Origin: JASHPR01 sp963795055
GTDB lineage: Bacteria > Actinomycetota > Actinomycetes > Streptosporangiales > Streptosporangiaceae
Assembly (NCBI GenBank): GCA_963795055.1
Contig: CAWCGJ010000016.1
Coordinates: forward strand, 62,001 to 126,000
Length of the DNA stretch: 64,000 nt
Direction: 5' to 3'
This document shows, piece by piece, positions 17,841 to 30,549 of this stretch. The notes under the pieces are model-generated. The model had not been told where the DNA came from. It ran no database searches and worked only from the letters and a program-made list of their open reading frames with translations. Each line of letters starts with the position of its first letter. Position 1 is the stretch's first letter. Made by a program: the position numbers and the translations under genes.

Positions 17841-19316
17841 GTGAGCGAGATCCAGACGGGAACGGTCAGGACCAAGGTGCCGGCGCGCCTTGACCGCCTG
17901 CCGTGGTCGCGCTGGCACTGGATGATCATCATCGGGCTCGGGACCGTGTGGATCCTGGACGGCCTGGAAGTCACGATCGTCGGGAACATCTCGACCCAGC
18001 TCGGCATGCCGGGCAGCGGGATCCACATCACCGCGGCCCAGGTGTCCGGGTTCGGCGCGGCCATGTACGTGGCCGGGGCGTGCGTGGGCGCGCTGTTCTT
18101 CGGCTGGCTGACCGACCTGTTCGGCCGCAAGAAACTGTTCATGATCACGCTCGGGGTGTACCTGGTCGCGACGGCGCTGACCGCCCTGTCGTTCGCGCCA
18201 TGGTGGTTCTTCCTGTTCCGCTTCCTTACCGGGCTGGGCATCGGCGGGGAGTACGCCGCGATCAACTCGGCCATTGACGAGCTGATTCCCAGCCGGCACC
18301 GTGGCCGGATCGACATCATCATCAACGGCACCTACTGGGCTGGCGCCGCCGCCGGCGCGCTGATCACCGTACCGGCGACCAGCGACCTGCCGGTCGCGGT
18401 CGGCTGGCGGGTGTGCTTCGGCTTCGGCGTGGTCCTCGGCCTGGTAGTCCTGCTGGTCCGGCGCCACGTCCCGGAGAGCCCGCGGTGGCTGTTCGTCCAC
18501 GGCCGCAACCAGCAGGCCGAGGAACTGGTGGACGGCATCGAGCAGCGAGTGCAAGCCGAGACCGGGGCCAGGCTGCCCGAGCCCAGCCGGTCGATCACGA
18601 TCAGGCAACGCAAGTCGATCGGGTTCGTGACGATCGCCCGGACCCTGTTCACTCGCTACCCGAGGCGCACGATTCTCGGCTTCTCGCTGTTCATCGGGCA
18701 GGCGTTCCTCTACAACGCGATCACGTTCGGGTACGCGCTGATCCTGGCCACGTTCTTCCACGTTAAGACCAACCCCGGGTACTACTTCGCGGTTATCGCC
18801 GTGGGCAACCTCATCGGTCCGCTGGTGCTGGCGCCGCTGTTCGACACGATCGGCCGCAAGCCCATGATCGCCGGTACCTACATCCTGTCCGGCGGCCTGC
18901 TGCTCGGCACGGCCTACCTGTTCGATCAGGGCTCGCTGAACGCCACGACCATGACCGCGTGCTGGTGCGCCGTGCTGTTCTTCGCCTCGGCCGGGGCCAG
19001 CTCGGCCTACCTGACGGTCAGCGAGATCTTCCCGCTGGAAACCCGGGCGCTGGCCATCGCCTTCTTCTACGCGATCGGCACGGCCGCGGGCGGCATCACC
19101 GGGCCGCTGCTGTTCTCCTCCCTGGTCAGCACCGGCAAGGTGTCCGATACCGTGCTCGCGTTCTCGATCGGGGCGGTCCTGATGATCCTGGCCGGCATCG
19201 TGGAGATCTTCCTGGGAGTCAAGGCCGAACGGCGGGGCCTGGAGGACATCGCCCAGCCGCTGACCGCGGAAGACCCCGGTACCGCCCCGGCCCGGGCCGC
19301 CCGGGGAACCACCTGA
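17841..19316 (+). CDS. MFS transporter (sugar-porter-like metabolite:H+ symporter)
   Basis: 491 residues, twelve membrane helices. Family motifs are visible: GWLTDLFGRKK (between helices 2 and 3), RFLTGLGIGGEYAAINSAIDELIP (helix 4), PESPRWL after helix 6 and DTIGRKP in the second half. This pattern fits the metabolite:H+ symporter or sugar porter branches; the transported compound is unknown. The ATG at 17841 follows GGGAGGTGGCAAG. The intergenic gap to the uspA-like gene is 44 bases, so MFS, USP and DUF3040 genes may form one operon. Confidence 0.83.
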   Translation: MSEIQTGTVRTKVPARLDRLPWSRWHWMIIIGLGTVWILDGLEVTIVGNISTQLGMPGSGIHITAAQVSGFGAAMYVAGACVGALFFGWLTDLFGRKKLFMITLGVYLVATALTALSFAPWWFFLFRFLTGLGIGGEYAAINSAIDELIPSRHRGRIDIIINGTYWAGAAAGALITVPATSDLPVAVGWRVCFGFGVVLGLVVLLVRRHVPESPRWLFVHGRNQQAEELVDGIEQRVQAETGARLPEPSRSITIRQRKSIGFVTIARTLFTRYPRRTILGFSLFIGQAFLYNAITFGYALILATFFHVKTNPGYYFAVIAVGNLIGPLVLAPLFDTIGRKPMIAGTYILSGGLLLGTAYLFDQGSLNATTMTACWCAVLFFASAGASSAYLTVSEIFPLETRALAIAFFYAIGTAAGGITGPLLFSSLVSTGKVSDTVLAFSIGAVLMILAGIVEIFLGVKAERRGLEDIAQPLTAEDPGTAPARAARGTT

Positions 19317-19360
19317 GGGCCCATGAACACCAGAGAGCACCGGAAAGAAAGGCTTGAGCA

Positions 19361-19825
19361 ATGACTGTGGTAGTGGGCGTCGACGGCTCAGCGGGCTCCC
19401 AGGCCGCCATCCGTCTCGCCGCCCGAGAGGCCCGGTACCGGACCGCGCCCCTGATGGCCGTGATGGCCTACAGCGGCGAGCGGACGCTCGGCGCCCCGGC
19501 CACCCGGCCGCTGGCCACCCTGCGCACCGTGGAGGAGGAGCGCATCCTCACCGACACGACGCTCCGCGACCTCATCCGTGACGCGCTCGGAGCCCAGGCC
19601 GACGACGTCGAGTACCGCGCCGTCGCCGGAGTCCCCGGGCGGGCGCTCGTCGAGGCCGCCCGGGCTGTGCGCGCGCAGCTCATCGTCCTGAGCACCCGCG
19701 GCGAGGCCACGATGGCCAGGGTGCTCGGCGCCGTCAGCCAGCACGTGCTGCGTCACGCGCCCTGCCCCGTTCTCGTCGTACCTGACGGGAGCAAGGACCT
19801 TCTGAACGGAGAGACCGGAGCATAA
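19361..19825 (+). CDS. Universal stress protein (UspA family)
   Basis: 154 residues with the alpha/beta UspA fold: VVVGVDGSAGSQAA at the start, the central AGVPGRALVEAARAV and the C-terminal SQHVLRHAPCPVLVV. The nucleotide loop reads STRGEATMARVLGAVS, where the usual GxxG(9x)G(S/T) is only partly kept, so ATP binding is uncertain. It lies between the MFS gene and the DUF3040 gene with a three-base gap to the latter. It probably helps dormancy, redox or starvation resistance, as is typical for actinobacterial USPs. Confidence 0.88.
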   Translation: MTVVVGVDGSAGSQAAIRLAAREARYRTAPLMAVMAYSGERTLGAPATRPLATLRTVEEERILTDTTLRDLIRDALGAQADDVEYRAVAGVPGRALVEAARAVRAQLIVLSTRGEATMARVLGAVSQHVLRHAPCPVLVVPDGSKDLLNGETGA

Positions 19826-19828
19826 GAA

Positions 19829-20161
19829 ATGAGCTTGTCAGCCTCTGAGGTGCGGGCCCTGACCAGGATCGAGCGGGCTCTGTTGTCCCGTGATCCTCGC
19901 CTCAGGTCGCTGTTCTCGATGTTCACGCGCCTGACCTGGCAAGAAGCGATGCCGGCCCGCGAGCAGCTACGACGGCGCCGATGGCAGGCGGGGCCGGGCG
20001 TCGTGATCGCGATCGGGCTGGCGCTAGCCCTCGCCATGGTCGTGATGGGCGCGATCGTCTCGCCCCCTCGCGCGTGCGCGCCGGCCCGGCTCGGCGCCAC
20101 CACCGCCAGGTCCCTGGCCCCCGGGTGCCCGGCCGGAACGTCTGCGCCTACATCCCGGTGA
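19829..20161 (+). CDS. DUF3040-like small membrane protein
   Basis: 110 residues. The N-terminal part, SLSASEVRALTRIERALLSRDPRL, resembles the DUF3040 signature (Leu-Ser-Glu-x-E...IE..L..eDP). A basic stretch, one clear membrane helix (residues about 55-77) and a Pro/Ala/Thr-rich end follow. Most DUF3040 proteins are the same size. Only three bases separate it from the universal stress gene, so they are coupled in one transcript. It is convergent with the glgX gene. Confidence 0.7.
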   Translation: MSLSASEVRALTRIERALLSRDPRLRSLFSMFTRLTWQEAMPAREQLRRRRWQAGPGVVIAIGLALALAMVVMGAIVSPPRACAPARLGATTARSLAPGCPAGTSAPTSR

Positions 20162-20194
20162 CGCCCGCCCGTGGGCGGTGCGGAGCCTGCCCTA

Positions 20195-22303
<2,109 letters not shown>

Positions 22304-22363
22304 TACGTGAGTGGATCCTTTCGTCATCACCAGTGTGGCAGCCCCGGCCACGCTACCCGCCGT

Positions 22364-24122
22364 TCATGACCGGGCGGTGTACCTTTTCAGGATCGCGGCG
22401 GTGTCGGGCGGCAGGAAGAGGCCCTGGCCGGCCAGTTCCACGCGGGCATCGGAGGCGGCCAGCAGGCGCTCCGCCGGCCCGGCCGGGAACGTCCAGGCGC
22501 CAGCGCCCAGGTTGGCGGCGACCGTGACCGGTCCGCGGTGGACGACCAGCCACCCGGTACCGGAGTCGCCGGCGGTCTCGGTCCGGCCGGGCCGGGAATC
22601 GGTGAGCGCCGGGATCTCCCGCCGTAGCGCGATCAGCCGGCGGTACCAGGCCAGGAGGCTAGCGTGGCGTTCGGAGTGGATCTCGGCCCAGTCGAGCCGG
22701 GAACGCTCGAACGTGGCCGGGTCCTGAGGGTCGGGGACGTCGGCCGGGTCCCAGCCGAACGCGGAGAACTCGCTGCGCCGGCCCTGGCTCACCGCGGCGC
22801 CGAGCCCGGGGTCCTCGTGGCCGGTGAAGTACTGGAACGGGGTCGCGGCGCCCCACTCCTCCCCCTGGAACAGCAGCGGCACGAACGGCGACGTCAGCAG
22901 CAGTGCCGCGGCCACCCGCAGCCGGCCGTCGCTCATCAGGGCACTGCTGCGATCGCCCGCGGCGCGGTTGCCGACCTGGTCGTGATTCTGGCTGGCGACC
23001 ACGAACTGGCTGCCGTCTAGGCCGGCCGGGGCCGGCCGAACACCCGCTGCCGGTAGCGGGAATAGGTGCCGTCGTACACCCAGGCCTGGCGCAGCGCCTT
23101 GGCCAGCAGGGGCAGCGGCCCGAAGTCCGCGTAGTAGCCGCTGGTGTCCCCGGTCAGCGTGGCGTGCAGGGCGTGGTGCCACTCGTCGGCCCAGGCGGCG
23201 CGCAGGCCGTAACCGCCGGCGTCGCGGCTGCGGACGAACCGGGGGTCGTTCAGGTCGCTCTCGGCGACCAGGAACAGCGGCCGTCCGGCGTGCGCGGCCA
23301 GCGCCGCCACCTCGACGGCGAGTTCCTCCAGGATGTGCGTGGCGGAGTGGTCCACGATGGCATGCACGGCATCCAGGCGGAGCCCGTCACAGTGGTAATC
23401 GCGCAGCCACATCAGGGCGTTGTCGATGACGAAGCGCCGGACCTCGTCGCTGCCCGGCCCGTCGAAGTTGACCGCCTCGCCCCAGTTGGTCCGGTGCTGC
23501 GCCGAGAAGTACGGCCCGAACTCCGGCAGGTAGTTCCCGGCCGGGCCGAGATGGTTGTACACGACGTCCATGACCACGCCGAGCCCGCTGGCGTGCGCGG
23601 CGTCGATGAGCCGCTTGAGCGCCTCCGGCCCGCCGTAGGCGTGATGCGGGGCGAACAGGTCCACGCCGTCATAGCCCCACCCCCGGGCGCCGGAGAACTC
23701 GGCCACGGGCATCAGCTCGATGGCGTCGATTCCTAGGTCGGCCAGGTGCCCCAGATGCTTGATCGCCCCGTCGAAGGTGCCCTCGGCGGAGAACGTGCCG
23801 ACATGGCACTCGTACAGGACCGACCCGGCGAGCGGCACCCCTCGCCAGTCGGCGTCGCCCCAGGCGAAAGCGGCGTGGTCGACCACGCGGGACGGGCCGT
23901 GGATGCCCTGGGGCTGGAAGGCCGAGCGGGGGTCCGGACGCGGCGGACCTTCGTCCAGGCTGAACGCATAGTCGCTGCCCGGACCGGCCCGCCCGACCGA
24001 GCACGCCCACCAGCCGCCGTAGCCCCCCCGCTGTCGCTGGGCTGCATCGGCACCCGTGGCCCGCCGGGCAGGACGACCTCGACCCGCTGCCGCCCCGGCG
24101 CCCACACCCGGAACTCGTGCAT
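22364..24122 (-). CDS. treZ: Malto-oligosyltrehalose trehalohydrolase TreZ (frameshifted)
   Basis: Cuts trehalose from the end of the TreY product. Motifs in family order: MHEFRVWAPGRQRVEVV at the start (N-terminal E-set domain), ECHVGTFSAEGTFDGAI, DVVYNHLGPAGNYL, nucleophile Asp in CDGLRLDAVHAI, acid Glu in LFLVAESDLN and the third Asp in ASQNHDQVGN. The frame breaks twice: in a run of seven C (plus strand, 24023-24029), between MQPSDSG and GYGGWW, and in GGGG (plus strand 23028-23031), between VFGRP and PAGLDGSQF. Correcting each by a base gives one protein of about 585 residues. Upstream ribosome binding is weak. It lies between treY (133 bp gap) and glgX. Confidence 0.85.
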
Positions 24123-24254
24123 CTCTCTATCTTTCGCTCGCCTCCGGCGCTTTGACGCGCCTCCTTCCCTCGTCGCTCGGTCGCTCGTTCCTCGCTCCCT
24201 CACTCCCTCAGTCCAGTCGGCGCCGCGCCTTTGGCTCGCTCAAGATTGGCTCGC

Positions 24255-26999
24255 TCATGCCTCTCTGCCCAGGATGGCCACGGGAAACTGGCGGAGCAGC
24301 GGCGCCACGCTGACGCGGCCGCCGTCCACCTTCTCACCGGTGAGCACGTCGACCCACTCCCCCTCGGGCAGGCCGACCGTGGTGCCGGGCCATTCGGCGT
24401 CCAGGCTGGCCACCAGCCGGGGCAAGATCACGGCCAGCCCGCCGGAACGGGCGAAGGCCACCGCGTGCCGGGCCTCGGGCCCGCGGACGTGGAGCGGCTC
24501 GTACCCGGAGCCGGGACCGTACGCGGCGGGGTGGCGGCGCCGGTGCCCGAGCACCCGGTGGATGAGCCACAGCTTCGGGGCGCCCTCGTCACCGCGGGCC
24601 AGGGCTTCCTCGGGACCGGCGTCGGCCAGGCTGTCGAGCAGCCGGCGGCGCTCCTGGTAGTCCACGGGCCGGCGGTTGTCCGGGTCGACCAGGGACAGAT
24701 CCCACAGTTCGGTGCCCTGGTACAGGTCGGGAACCCCGGGGCAGGTCAGCAGCAGCGCCGTCTGCGCCAGCGAGTTGACCCGGCCGCGCTCGACGAGCCG
24801 GTGCTCGGCCAGGAAGCCCTCCAGGTCGGCGACGAAGCCCCGGTCGGCCAGCATGGCGGCGACGAACCCGGACAGGGCGTCGTCGTAGCCCGGGTTCGGG
24901 TCGATCCAGGAGGTGTGCACCTTGGCCTCCTTGGCCGCCTTCTCCATGAACGCGCCCGCACGGCCGGGGTCGATCGGCCAGGCCCCCACCAGCGTCTGGT
25001 AGAGCAGGTACTCGGCGTTGCGGTCCGGCCAGCCGCCCTGCTTGTAACCATGGTTGCGCCCGGCCCACCGGTCCACCGCACCCGCCCAGGCCCCCGGCAG
25101 CTCCGCCAGCAGGCTGATACGGGCCCGGACGTCGCCGCTGTGCTTGGTGTCATGGGTCGACAGCGTGAGCATCGCCTCTGGCCAGCGCTGCGCCGCCTCG
25201 GCCATGGCCCGGTGGAAGTCCCCCGCCGGACGCCCGAAGCGGCCGGGGTCGCCGCCCACCTCGTTGAGGCTGACCAGGGGCTGATACCGGTAGAACGCGG
25301 TGTCTTCCACGCCCTTGGCCATGACCGGCGCGCTCACCTGGGCGAACCGCACCGCGAACGCGGTCTCGGCCGCGCCGGGATAGCCACCGGTGAGCAGGTC
25401 GCCGATGAAGTCGGCCAGCTCGACGTCCAGGTCGGGCCGGCGCTGCCGGGCGGCGCCCACGGCCTCGGCCACGTGCGCCCGGTCCGCGGCGGTGACCGGG
25501 TGCCCGGCGCGGACGTACGTCCGGTACACCGGAAAGGCCGCGATCAGCTCGCGCAGCGCGTCGCGCAGCTCGCGGCGGGTGTAGTCGCGGTGGCGGCGGT
25601 GCCGCTCGCAGACGTCGGCGAGCAGGCCGGTCAGGCGCTCCACCTCGGCGGCGAGATCCTCCCGCATGATCTGCAGCTTGGCCGCGTACACCACCTCGGC
25701 GTAGTCCTGACCCTGCCCGGTGAACCCGGTGTAGCAGGCGCGCATCGCCGCCTCGTGGCGGGAGTCGACGAAGAGCTGGTTGACGTGGTTCAGGAACTCG
25801 TAACCGGTGGTCCCGGCCACCGGCCACGATCTGGGCAGCTCCTCGTCCTCCTCCAGGATCTTCTCCACCACGACGTACGCGCCCGCGGTGGCGTCGCGCA
25901 GCCGGACCAGGTAGCCCTCCGGATCGGCGAGCCCGTCCACGTGATCCACCCGCAGCCCGTCGACCGTGCCGTCGGCGACGAGCTTGAGCACCAGGCGGTG
26001 GGTGTCGGCGAAGACGGCCTCGTCCTCCTCGCGCAGCCCGGCCAGGCTCTCGATGTCGAAGAACCGCCGGTAGGAGAGCTCCTCGGAGCCGGTGCGCCAG
26101 TAAGCCAGCCGGTAGTTCTGCTGTCTCAGCAGCTCGTCGAGGGCATCGGGGTCGTGATTCAGCGCCTCGACCTCCGCGTCGACCGCCGCGGCGACCGCGG
26201 GATCGGTCTCGCACAGCTCGGCCAGCCGGGCGCGCAGCACCTCCTTGTCCCGGTGCCGCTCGACCACGGCGGCCCGGTCGGTGCGGCTGGCGTGCGGCAG
26301 CCGGCTGAACGCGACCGCCAGGCTCTCCAGTTCCTCGGGCCCGACCCAGGCCGCCGCCTTGGTCAGCAGCCCGCCCAGGGTGCGGGGCGAGATCGGTGCC
26401 TCGTGGTCGAAATAACGGACGGCGAACGACCCGCCCTGCCGGCTGACCACCAGTTCCCCGGCCTCCAGGACCCGGCCGTACTGGTCGCCGAGGACGGGCA
26501 TCAGCACAGTCGCGGCCAGCTTGCGTTCGGGGGGATCCCAGTCGATGTCGAAGTAGCTGGCGTACACGCTGGACGGCCCGTTTTCCAGGACGTCCCACCA
26601 CCAGGCGTTGGCCCGCCCGGCCAGCGCCATGTGGTTGGGCACGATGTCGAGGACCTGGCCCAGGCCGGCCCGGCCAGCTGGTCCGCGAGCCGGTCGTAGC
26701 CCGCGTCGCCGCCGAGCTCGTTGCTCAGCCGCCCGGGGTCGACCACGTCGTAGCCGTGGGTGCTGCCCGCGGCGGCCTGCAGGATCGGCGAGCAGTACAG
26801 GTGGCTGACGCCGAGCGCGGCCAGGTAGCCGACGATGGCCGCGGCGTCGTCGAAGGTGAACCCCGCGTTCAGCTGGACCCGGTAGGTCGCGGCCCGCTCA
26901 GGCCGACGCGGTTCGGTGGCCGCCGGCTGATGTGGCCCCGGGGCCGCCGGGCGGGCCCGGGACTGCCTGTGGGGCCGGACGCGGCGGTGGCGTGGTCAT
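24255..26999 (-). CDS. treY: Malto-oligosyltrehalose synthase TreY (frameshifted)
   Basis: Converts the reducing end of maltooligosaccharides to a trehalose unit. Family landmarks: TYRVQLNAGFTFDDAA and SHLYCSPILQAAAGSTHGYDV, then VLDIVPNHMA, nucleophile Asp in VDGLRVDHVDGLADP, acid Glu in VVVEKILEEDEE and the third Asp in TLSTHDTKHSGD. Two frame breaks: near 26671-26677 (LADQLA to GLGQVLDIVPNHM, one C missing) and in 26905-26990. The TYRVQL frame has a TGA and no start codon upstream, while the ATG at 26999 with GGAG eight bases before it gives MTTPPPRP in another phase. About 915 residues after correction, the usual size is 700-800 plus a low-complexity N-terminus. Confidence 0.85.
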
Positions 27000-27467
27000 G
27001 GCGCGAGCTCCAGGACGAGGGCCGACAGGAAGAGATGCTGCCGCCCCGGATCTCGGAGGGGACGGGCACGCGAGCACCACGGGATAGACGGCGCCTTACT
27101 TGGCGTTCCCCCGGCGGCGCCCGCTACACGCCCGGGGATCTCACTGGGGCGCTCTCGTCACATTCCGTCGGAAGTCGTCAGCGCCGTCCGGTAACGGATT
27201 CGGCGCGGACAGTAGCCGCGCCGCACCGCCGAGCGTGCGCCTCGGCGCCGGACCCCACAAATCTACCGGAAGACCAATAATAGCGTGTTCTTTGGTACAT
27301 TTGCCTCCAGCCGGCCGCCACGCGAACATTAGCTTATCGTTCTAAACAGGTGAAACCGGACGCTTATCGACTCGGGACGCCCGTCGATCAGGGGCGAGGT
27401 CCGTCACATTAGCCGGGAATGTCGGCGCTGCTGGGCATAGTGGCCGCCATGACCTTATGGAGGCATC
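27000..27467. other. Divergent intergenic region, treY to Uma2-like gene
   Basis: 468 bases with no gene I can support. The part from about 27260 to 27350 is clearly poorer in G+C (AATAATAG, TTAGCTTATCG, CTAAACAGG), as promoter DNA often is. I found no clear -35/-10 pair or repeat to name. Confidence 0.4.
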
Positions 27468-28067
27468 ATGGACACCGTGACGATAGCCGAGGCCTGGCCG
27501 CAGTACGGCCGGGAGTTCACCATCGAGGACCTCGACCGGATGCCCGACGACGGGCACCGGTACGAGTTGCTTGACGGGACCCTGATCGTGAGCCCGGCTC
27601 CCGGACTACCGCACCAGCGGGTCACGGCCGTACTGATCGTGCTACTCGAACTGGCCTGCCCGGAGGAACTCGTCGTCTTCCCGAACGTGAACGTGCGTCT
27701 CGCCGACGCGAGCGCCCTCGAGCCCGACGTGGTCGTGGCCCGCCCGCTGGACGTCACCGGCGCGCGCCTGGTCCGTGTGCCGCTCCTGGTCGCGGAGATC
27801 CTGTCGCCGGACTCGGTCCTGCGGGACCTGAACCTGAAGAAGGCCGCCTACGAGCGGTTCGGTGTGCCCTCGTACTGGGTGATCGACCCGGATCTCGACC
27901 GGCCTGCGCTGCGCGCGTTCGAGCTCACGGACGACGCCTACACCGAGGTGGCGCACGTCACCGGTGACCAGGCGTTCCCTGCGCAGCGGCCATTTGACGT
28001 GCAGGTCATTCCCAGCCGCCTCGTTGCGAAGCTGCGCCGGGCGGGGCCGGGGGGCGAGTCAGGCTGA
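27468..28067 (+). CDS. Uma2-family (DUF820) restriction-endonuclease-like protein
   Basis: 199 residues with the PD-(D/E)xK-like fold of Uma2 proteins. Landmarks: FTIEDLDRMPDDGHRYELLDGTLIVSP (N-terminal Glu), LEPDVVVARP (Asp), LVAEILSPDSVLRDLNLKKAAYERFGVPSYWVIDPD (Glu and Lys). Such proteins are widespread, especially in cyanobacteria and actinobacteria, and their target is not known. The ATG at 27468 follows TGGAGGCATC. It is convergent with the histidine kinase gene, overlapping it by nine bases at the 3' ends. There is no partner gene nearby to suggest a restriction or toxin system. Confidence 0.85.
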   Translation: MDTVTIAEAWPQYGREFTIEDLDRMPDDGHRYELLDGTLIVSPAPGLPHQRVTAVLIVLLELACPEELVVFPNVNVRLADASALEPDVVVARPLDVTGARLVRVPLLVAEILSPDSVLRDLNLKKAAYERFGVPSYWVIDPDLDRPALRAFELTDDAYTEVAHVTGDQAFPAQRPFDVQVIPSRLVAKLRRAGPGGESG

Positions 28068-29591
28068 GCTGCCGACGGCAAGCACGGGCGCGGCGGGCAG
28101 CGTGAGGGTGACCCGCAGCCCGCGCGGGTGATTAAGCGCGGCTTCGGCGGTGCCGTGGTGGGCATCGGCGACGGTGGCGACGATGGCCAGGCCGAGGCCG
28201 GCGCCGGAGCGGTGAGACGGGGCCGCGGCCCGGTAGAAGCGGTCGAAAATCCGAGGAAGCTGGTCGGCCGGGACGCCCGGGCCGTCGTCCCTGACCTCGA
28301 CGACCACCACGTCGTCGCGGCAGGCGGCGGTGATCGTGGCCGCCGCGTCGGCCGGGGTGTGCGCGCGCACGTTGGCCAGGAGGTTGTCGACGGCCCGGCG
28401 CAGCAGCTCCTCGTCGCCGGTCACCACGAGGCCGGGCGCGATGCGGGTGCGCCAGGCCCGGGCCGGGTCGGCCAGCTGGGCGCGTTCGGTGCTGGCCCGG
28501 ACCAGGGCGGTCAGGTCGACCAGGTCGTTGTGCTGTGCGGGGCGCTGGTCGAGCCGGGCCAGCCGGAGCATGTCGTCGACCAGCCCGCTCATCCGTTGTG
28601 ATTCCAGCGTGATGCGGCGCATGGCCTCGTCGACCTGGCTACGGCTGGTGAGGGCACCCTGCTGGTAGAGCTCGGCGTTGGCGCGCAGCGACGCCAGCGG
28701 GGTGCGCAGCTCGTGACTGGCGTCGGCGAAGAACCGGCGGGTGGCCTCCTGGCCGGCCTCGCGCTCGGCGATGAAGTCCTCGATGCGGGCCAGCATCCCG
28801 TTCAGCGCGGCCCCGAGCCGGCCGACCTCGGTCCGGGTGTCGGCGGGGCTGACCCGCTCGGTGAGATCCCCGGCCGTGATCTTGTCGGCCTGACCCGCCA
28901 TGGCCTCGATGGGCCGTAGGCCGCGGCGCATGATCCAGGCCACGCCACCGGCGGCGAGCAGCCCCGCGGCCGCCGAGCCGATGAGGAGGATCAGCTCGAG
29001 CTGCCTGATGGTCTTGTTGACGTTGCTGAGCGTGGTGGCGGCGTAGACGATGCCGTAGCCGGGGAAGGGCTCGGCCAGCAGCCGCAGCTGGTCCTGCCCG
29101 TTGCTGCTGGCCACGGTCTGGCCCTGATGATTCTTGGCCAGCGTCCTCAGGTCGGCGGGCAGTTGCGGGACGAGGTCCGGGCCGCCGCGGACAAATACCC
29201 TCGGCCCGTGGGCGAACGCGGTTCCGACGTAGTACTGGCCGAAAACGGGCCCCAGCGACAGAACCGGCCCGACGACGACCTTATGGGGCACCGGCGTCTG
29301 GATCAGCCGATGCTGCTGGGGCGGAGTGGACTTGGGGAGCGGGCGCGTCGGTACGGTCGTCACGGCGCCGGGGGCGCAGCTGAACGGGGAAAGGTGCTGG
29401 CAGGCCAGCGTCTGCACCCGGTACAGGCCGAGGACGCCCTGGAGCTGCTGATCGGTGCGGCCGAGCAGGTAGCCGCGCAGCGCGGTGACCGCGGCCACGT
29501 CAAAGGCCACCAGCGCGAGCAGGGTGACGGTGAGCACCCCGGCCAGCACCCGGGTGCGCAGCATGGGGCGGCGCGGCCGCCTGAGCCTCAT
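28059..29591 (-). CDS. Sensor histidine kinase (two-component, HAMP-HisKA-HATPase)
   Basis: 510 residues. N-terminal membrane helix (about 12-32), an extracytoplasmic sensor domain of about 140 residues containing SFSCAPGA with two Cys (a possible disulfide), a second membrane helix (about 180-200), HAMP (RGLRPIEAMAGQADKITAGDL), HisKA with FFADASHELRTPLASLR (phospho-His), and HATPase with NLLANVRAH (N box) and DDGPGVP (G1). Resembles the CutS/TrcS-like class. ATG 29591 overlaps the response-regulator stop (ATGA). The sensed signal is unknown. It is convergent with the Uma2-like gene. Confidence 0.9.
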   Translation of the reverse strand: MRLRRPRRPMLRTRVLAGVLTVTLLALVAFDVAAVTALRGYLLGRTDQQLQGVLGLYRVQTLACQHLSPFSCAPGAVTTVPTRPLPKSTPPQQHRLIQTPVPHKVVVGPVLSLGPVFGQYYVGTAFAHGPRVFVRGGPDLVPQLPADLRTLAKNHQGQTVASSNGQDQLRLLAEPFPGYGIVYAATTLSNVNKTIRQLELILLIGSAAAGLLAAGGVAWIMRRGLRPIEAMAGQADKITAGDLTERVSPADTRTEVGRLGAALNGMLARIEDFIAEREAGQEATRRFFADASHELRTPLASLRANAELYQQGALTSRSQVDEAMRRITLESQRMSGLVDDMLRLARLDQRPAQHNDLVDLTALVRASTERAQLADPARAWRTRIAPGLVVTGDEELLRRAVDNLLANVRAHTPADAAATITAACRDDVVVVEVRDDGPGVPADQLPRIFDRFYRAAAPSHRSGAGLGLAIVATVADAHHGTAEAALNHPRGLRVTLTLPAAPVLAVGSSA

Positions 29592-30331
29592 CGCGGCCCG
29601 CCCGCGGGGCCGAGTTCGCGGGGCAGCCGCAGGCTGTAGCCGACGCCACGCTGGGTGTGGATCACGTCCGGGCCGTGCGCGGCGAGCTTGCGCCGCAGGT
29701 AGGCGATGTAGGTGGCGACGACCGTGCTGGACCCGCCGAAGTCGTAATCCCACACGTGGTCGAGCAGCTGCGCGCGGGTCAGCACCCGGCCCGGGTGGAG
29801 CATGAGGTAACGCAGCAGCCGGAACTCGGTCGGCGACAGCTCGATCAGCTGGCCGGACCGGCGGATCTCGTAGGTGTCCTGGTCCAACTCGATGTCGGCG
29901 AACGTGAGCACCGGCCCGCCCGCGCGCTCCGGCCGGGTGCGGCGCAGCACGCTGCGGATCCTGGCCGCGAGTTCCTCGAGGCCGAACGGCTTGGTCAGGT
30001 AGTCGTCGCCGCCGATGGTCAGTCCGGTCACCTTGTCGGCCTGGGCGTCGCGGGCGGTCAGGAAGATCACCGGCACCCGGCTGCCGTCCCGTCGCAGCCG
30101 GCGGACCACGTCGAAGCCGTCCAGGTCGGGCAGCATCACGTCGAGCACGAGCAGGTCGAACCGGCCGTCCCGGGCCAGCCGCAGCGCGTCGGCGCCGTTA
30201 TCGGCGGTGGTCACGTCGAAGCCCAGGAACCGCAGCGACGCGGCGACCGCGTCGCACAGGAACGGCTCGTCATCGACCACGAGCAGCCTGCCGTGATCGG
30301 CGGGCAGGTCGGCCGCTGGCTCGCCCATCAT
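29588..30331 (-). CDS. OmpR-family response regulator
   Basis: 247 residues. Receiver domain: VVDDEPFLCD (acidic pair), LDVMLPDLDGFDV (phospho-acceptor Asp near 59), FLTARD and YLTKPF (Lys). The C-terminal winged helix is of the OmpR/PhoB type: LSPTEFRLLRYLMLHPGRVLTR, then YIAYLRRKL...IHTQRGVGYSL. The start (ATG 30331) has GAGGGAGCG just upstream; two in-tandem ATGs make 30328 equally possible. The partner kinase gene overlaps by four bases. The pair probably regulates an envelope or stress function; targets cannot be read from here. Confidence 0.92.
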   Translation of the reverse strand: MMGEPAADLPADHGRLLVVDDEPFLCDAVAASLRFLGFDVTTADNGADALRLARDGRFDLLVLDVMLPDLDGFDVVRRLRRDGSRVPVIFLTARDAQADKVTGLTIGGDDYLTKPFGLEELAARIRSVLRRTRPERAGGPVLTFADIELDQDTYEIRRSGQLIELSPTEFRLLRYLMLHPGRVLTRAQLLDHVWDYDFGGSSTVVATYIAYLRRKLAAHGPDVIHTQRGVGYSLRLPRELGPAGGPR

Positions 30332-30549
30332 CACGCTCCCTCGCCCGCCAGTCATCCGATCACCTCATCGCTAATCCCCGGTGTGATCTTCATGCGAGTT
30401 TGATGTGAGCGCCAGCCCGATGCCGGCCGGCCCGGTGCCTCGCGCCGGACTCACACGCCACCCACGCGGCGGTCTGACGTGCCAGCAGGAGCACGGTGTC
30501 GCCAGAACCCCCGGCCCAAGGATAAGGACGACTATGCGGGTACTCCTCG

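Noticed and set aside
24231..26699. Plus-strand frame of about 820 codons opposite treY
   Set aside because: Same G+C shadow effect; the minus strand carries GH13 motifs.
27100..27345. Short open frames in the treY/Uma2 gap
   Set aside because: No ribosome binding site, motif or codon bias; likely non-coding.
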